Positions 61,709 through 64,000 of a DNA stretch of 64,000 nucleotides are shown piece by piece. Location: the NCBI RefSeq assembly GCF_010499255.1, contig NZ_JAAGRN010000004.1, positions 124,001-188,000 of the forward strand, in the 5' to 3' direction. The DNA is from Sheuella amnicola. Lineage in GTDB: Bacteria > Pseudomonadota > Gammaproteobacteria > Burkholderiales > Burkholderiaceae_B. A model generated the notes under the pieces. The model was not told the origin of the DNA. It saw nothing but the letters and a program-made list of their open reading frames with translations, and ran no database searches. Position 1 is the first letter of the stretch; every line of letters begins with the position of its first letter. The position numbers and the translations under genes were made by a program.

Positions 61709-62869
61709 TCAGGCGCGCAAACCTTGCAGAAGGTGTCGGGCCAACGGGGCGCGCAACGCGGGAAACATGTCCATTGCAAGCAGGGTTAAACCTGCGGCAT
61801 GTTCGATCTGGGGCAATCCTGTGGTGAATGCACGTGACATCAGATCGGTCAGCCTGACAGTTACTTGCCTGTCGGATTTGCGCCTTTGCTGAAACCGTTC
61901 AAGGTCGCCGATAGGACTGCGCGTTGGATTGACGAGCCATGGCTTTAATGTTTGGGCGAGTGTCGCGGCATCGCGCAAACCCAGGTTCAACCCTTGTCCG
62001 GCGACCGGGTGCAAGGTTTGAGCGGCATTTCCGATCGCGACGATTCGTCCGTCCACAAGCTGATGATTCAGGTTGAGTGTCAGAGGGAAGGCCGTAACCG
62101 GGCCGTTGATCGTCAGTGTCCCCAGCCGTTCGCCAAACATGTGCGTCAGAGCACCTGAAAATTGATCCGCTGAAAGTGCCTGCAACTCTGCGGCACGAAC
62201 AGGAGAGCAGCACCAAACGATGGATTGCTGATCGGACGCTTCCGGGTGCGGCAAAACAGCCAGAGGGCCTTCGCGAGTGAATCGTTCAAAGGCCCAGCCA
62301 CTGCGGGGAAGGCCTGATTTGGCCTGGGTGACAAGCGCCATTTGGGAATAGGTGCGATCGGCTAGTTTGCCGGGACGTCCATCGGCCTGAACGGCCATGG
62401 CGGCGCTCACGCGGTTTTGATCTTGATCGATCCGCACACATAAGGAGTCCTGCCCGGTGATTTCGGCGACAGCGCCAGCGAAAATGCGTACGCCTGAAGT
62501 CTCGACCGCTTGTCGCAGCGCGGTATGCAACTGGCCGTAACGCACGACACAGCCAAGCTGCGGCACGTCAAAGTCGGTGTGCTTGATCAATGTGTTGCCG
62601 AGCCTGCCGCGCTGGGATACGTGAATTGTTCGAATGCCTGCGGCCACGTTCGGAAATCCCTTGAGCGATTCGAGCAATACGCGGCTGCCGTGGTTGATGG
62701 CCAGGACACGTGGATCTTTTTCGGGGACATAGCCGTAACTGGCGGCCTGATCGGACTGAAACAGTGCGATGCGATCCGGTCGATGCGTGGCGCGCGCCAG
62801 CATCAATGCAAGCGCACAACCGGTCGGGCCTCCGCCCAAAATGGCGATATCGAAATCGGGTTCAGACAT
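61709..62869 (-). CDS. ubiH: UbiH/VisC-family FAD-dependent hydroxylase
   Basis: A 386-residue FAD aromatic hydroxylase of the ubiquinone group. The N-terminal GGGPTGCALALMLARATH dinucleotide fold and the C-terminal GNAAQTLHPVAGQGLNLGLRDAATLAQ motif are the family's two FAD-binding hallmarks. It would hydroxylate the ubiquinone ring at one position. Whether it is UbiH, UbiI or UbiF cannot be decided from sequence. It lies 35 bp upstream of dusB. Confidence 0.85.
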   Translation of the reverse strand: MSEPDFDIAILGGGPTGCALALMLARATHRPDRIALFQSDQAASYGYVPEKDPRVLAINHGSRVLLESLKGFPNVAAGIRTIHVSQRGRLGNTLIKHTDFDVPQLGCVVRYGQLHTALRQAVETSGVRIFAGAVAEITGQDSLCVRIDQDQNRVSAAMAVQADGRPGKLADRTYSQMALVTQAKSGLPRSGWAFERFTREGPLAVLPHPEASDQQSIVWCCSPVRAAELQALSADQFSGALTHMFGERLGTLTINGPVTAFPLTLNLNHQLVDGRIVAIGNAAQTLHPVAGQGLNLGLRDAATLAQTLKPWLVNPTRSPIGDLERFQQRRKSDRQVTVRLTDLMSRAFTTGLPQIEHAAGLTLLAMDMFPALRAPLARHLLQGLRA

Positions 62870-62953
62870 AAATTCATTTTAACTTGCGCAAGGAACTACA
62901 ATTCGGCCTGGTTCAAAATCAGATCAATCATCGAAATCCAGTCGAGTGTCGTG

Positions 62954-63448
62954 ATGTCACAGTCAATTGATTCCGCCGCCGGTTCAGGCGCTACCCCTTC
63001 AGCACAACCAGGTTCCACTACTCGGGGCTTTGTCGGCAAAGTCAAACTTGGCCTGCTATCTGCATTGTTTGGCGTGATTGGAGCGCATTGGTGGTTTCTT
63101 GGGCGCAAGCGTGCCTGGTTGTTGACGCTGATAAGCATCGGTTTGATGGTGGCCAGTAGCTTCGCCACTGTCTGGTGGGAAAATCCCGCTTTCTTTTTGT
63201 TGTTGATCCCGATGGTGGCAGGATTCATCGAGGCCATTGTCTTTTGCCTGATGAGCGACGAGCGTTTCGATGCGCGCTACAACCCGGGCCTGGTTCGTCC
63301 GGCGCCTAGCGGGTGGGGCCCCGTTTTGGTTGCCGGATTCACATTGCTGATCGGCACCATCATCCTGATGTTCGGAATCGCGATGATCGTGCTGTATGTC
63401 TGGACCGAACTGGGTTGGCTCGACGGTCTGGACCTGACCGCGAATTGA
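62954..63448 (+). CDS. TM2-like small membrane protein
   Basis: 164 residues: a polar N-terminal 30 residues (Ser/Ala/Pro/Thr-rich), then four or so hydrophobic segments (GLLSALFGVIGAHWWFLGRKRAW, LISIGLMVASSF, AFFLLLIPMVAGFIEAIVF, VLVAGFTLLIGTIILMFGIAMIVLYVW). The first two resemble a TM2-domain (GxxGxHxFYLG-type) motif. Function unknown. The ORF opens at 62510 over the opposite ubiH gene, so the ATG at 62954 is chosen. It is divergent from ubiH and convergent with pepP, with a 3-bp gap. Confidence 0.7.
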   Translation: MSQSIDSAAGSGATPSAQPGSTTRGFVGKVKLGLLSALFGVIGAHWWFLGRKRAWLLTLISIGLMVASSFATVWWENPAFFLLLIPMVAGFIEAIVFCLMSDERFDARYNPGLVRPAPSGWGPVLVAGFTLLIGTIILMFGIAMIVLYVWTELGWLDGLDLTAN

Positions 63449-63451
63449 AAT

Positions 63452-64000
63452 TCATCCGCGAATCAGGGCTTCTATTTCATCGGGGTCGACCGGAACATCG
63501 CGCGTAATCAGTTCGCATCCGTTTGCTGTGACTATCGCGTCGTCTTCGATTCGGATGCCGATGTGCCAGAATCGTTCGTCCACTTCATCGGTCGGCCTGA
63601 CGTACAAGCCGGGCTCGATAGTCAATACCATGCCTTCGCTAAGCATGCGCCAGGGCTGATCTTCGTTGGATAAGGGCGGAGTTCGATAGCTGCCCACATC
63701 GTGCACATCCATGCCTAGCCAGTGCCCTGTGCGATGCATGTAGAACTGTTGATAGGCGGCGGTTTCAAGCGCGTGTTCGAACGTGCCTTTCAATAGCCCC
63801 TCGTCCAGTAGTCCCCGGGTCAGGACCTGAACAGCGGCTTCATGGCCTGCGTTGAAGTGATGCGAAGCCGATGTGTTGGCGATGGCCGCTTGCTGCGCGG
63901 CCAGCACGATGTCATACAACGCGCGCTGAGGCCCACTGAATTTGCCGTTTGCCGGAAACGTGCGGGTAATGTCTGAAGCATAACCGTCAAGCTCGCAACC
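63452..64000 (-). CDS. pepP: Xaa-Pro aminopeptidase PepP-type, C-terminal part (cut by window edge)
   Basis: The last 182 codons of a creatinase-fold metallopeptidase that removes N-terminal residues before proline. Its metal ligands are seen in order: two Asp in ELDGYASDITRTF, His in RTGHWLGMDVHDVG, and Glu in LTIEPGLYV and IRIEDD. The N-terminal domain is outside the window. The reading frame runs open to base 64000. Neighbouring ubiH is in the same orientation, a linkage (pepP-ubiH) well known from E. coli. Confidence 0.9.
   Translation of the reverse strand, partial: GCELDGYASDITRTFPANGKFSGPQRALYDIVLAAQQAAIANTSASHHFNAGHEAAVQVLTRGLLDEGLLKGTFEHALETAAYQQFYMHRTGHWLGMDVHDVGSYRTPPLSNEDQPWRMLSEGMVLTIEPGLYVRPTDEVDERFWHIGIRIEDDAIVTANGCELITRDVPVDPDEIEALIRG

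Noticed and set aside
62510-62953. Long N-terminal extension of the TM2-like ORF
   Set aside because: It lies antisense to the conserved ubiH N-terminus and adds about 148 residues without membrane character.
1-64000. tRNA, rRNA, transposase, integrase or phage genes
   Set aside because: None recognised while reading the gaps and coding regions on both strands; the gaps are short and occupied by the hairpins and dyads listed.

Overview
The window looks like a chromosomal segment of a betaproteobacterium of the order Burkholderiales, probably an Alcaligenaceae-like heterotroph. This rests on gene content and order: two solitary Bug-type (tripartite tricarboxylate) substrate-binding proteins, a PabB-PabC fusion, a roughly 1870-residue tandem UvrA, the dusB-fis-purH-ruvC-ruvA run, minCDE, and many CoA-dependent catabolic genes. 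No rRNA, tRNA, CRISPR array, phage or insertion sequence was seen. Both ends cut through genes: gcdH at the left and a pepP-type aminopeptidase at the right.

Layout. Positions 1-8.8 kb (minus strand) hold an acyl-CoA/organic-acid module: glutaryl-CoA dehydrogenase, a ThDP-dependent enzyme, a CaiB/BaiF CoA-transferase, an AidB-type acyl-CoA dehydrogenase, an L-2-hydroxyglutarate-oxidase-like flavoenzyme and a flavin reductase, then ChaC and an MFS carrier. Positions 8.9-13.8 kb (plus) hold tcdA and a 2-hydroxyacid module: FMN hydroxyacid oxidase, RraA-like protein, D-2-hydroxyacid dehydrogenase and a Bug receptor. Positions 13.75-21.2 kb (minus) hold pabBC and the tandem uvrA. Next come a 43-codon basic ORF with a strong terminator and an AT-rich control region.

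Positions 21.8-35.8 kb (plus) form the most striking accessory locus. It has a cyclase-family hydrolase, an IclR regulator, a split AtuA pair, a PRISE-like reductase, a thiolase fold lacking the nucleophilic Cys paired with a DUF35 OB-fold protein, an ADP-forming acyl-CoA synthetase and a five-gene peptide-type ABC importer. I read it as an uncharacterised uptake and CoA-dependent degradation system for an unknown, probably branched or cyclic, carboxylic acid.

Positions 35.9-44.6 kb are mostly housekeeping: an acidic protein, ettA with a translationally close B12-type radical SAM gene, a gamma-carbonic-anhydrase-like gene coupled to minCDE, and glnS with a small repeat insertion. Positions 44.6-49.3 kb hold a very divergent cytochrome bd pair, in which the CydA-like subunit appears to lack most canonical heme and quinol residues, followed on the opposite strand by an OmpR/EnvZ-type pair. 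Positions 49.4-64 kb hold an outer-membrane-like protein and recQ, then ruvB separated from ruvA by four opposite-strand genes (Thr dehydratase-like, two SDRs, Bug). After these come ruvA, ruvC, purH, fis, dusB, ubiH, a TM2-like membrane protein and partial pepP.

The analysis was by eye. Family names come from recognisable motifs and family knowledge. Residue-level comparisons with E. coli proteins were done from memory and are marked as such.
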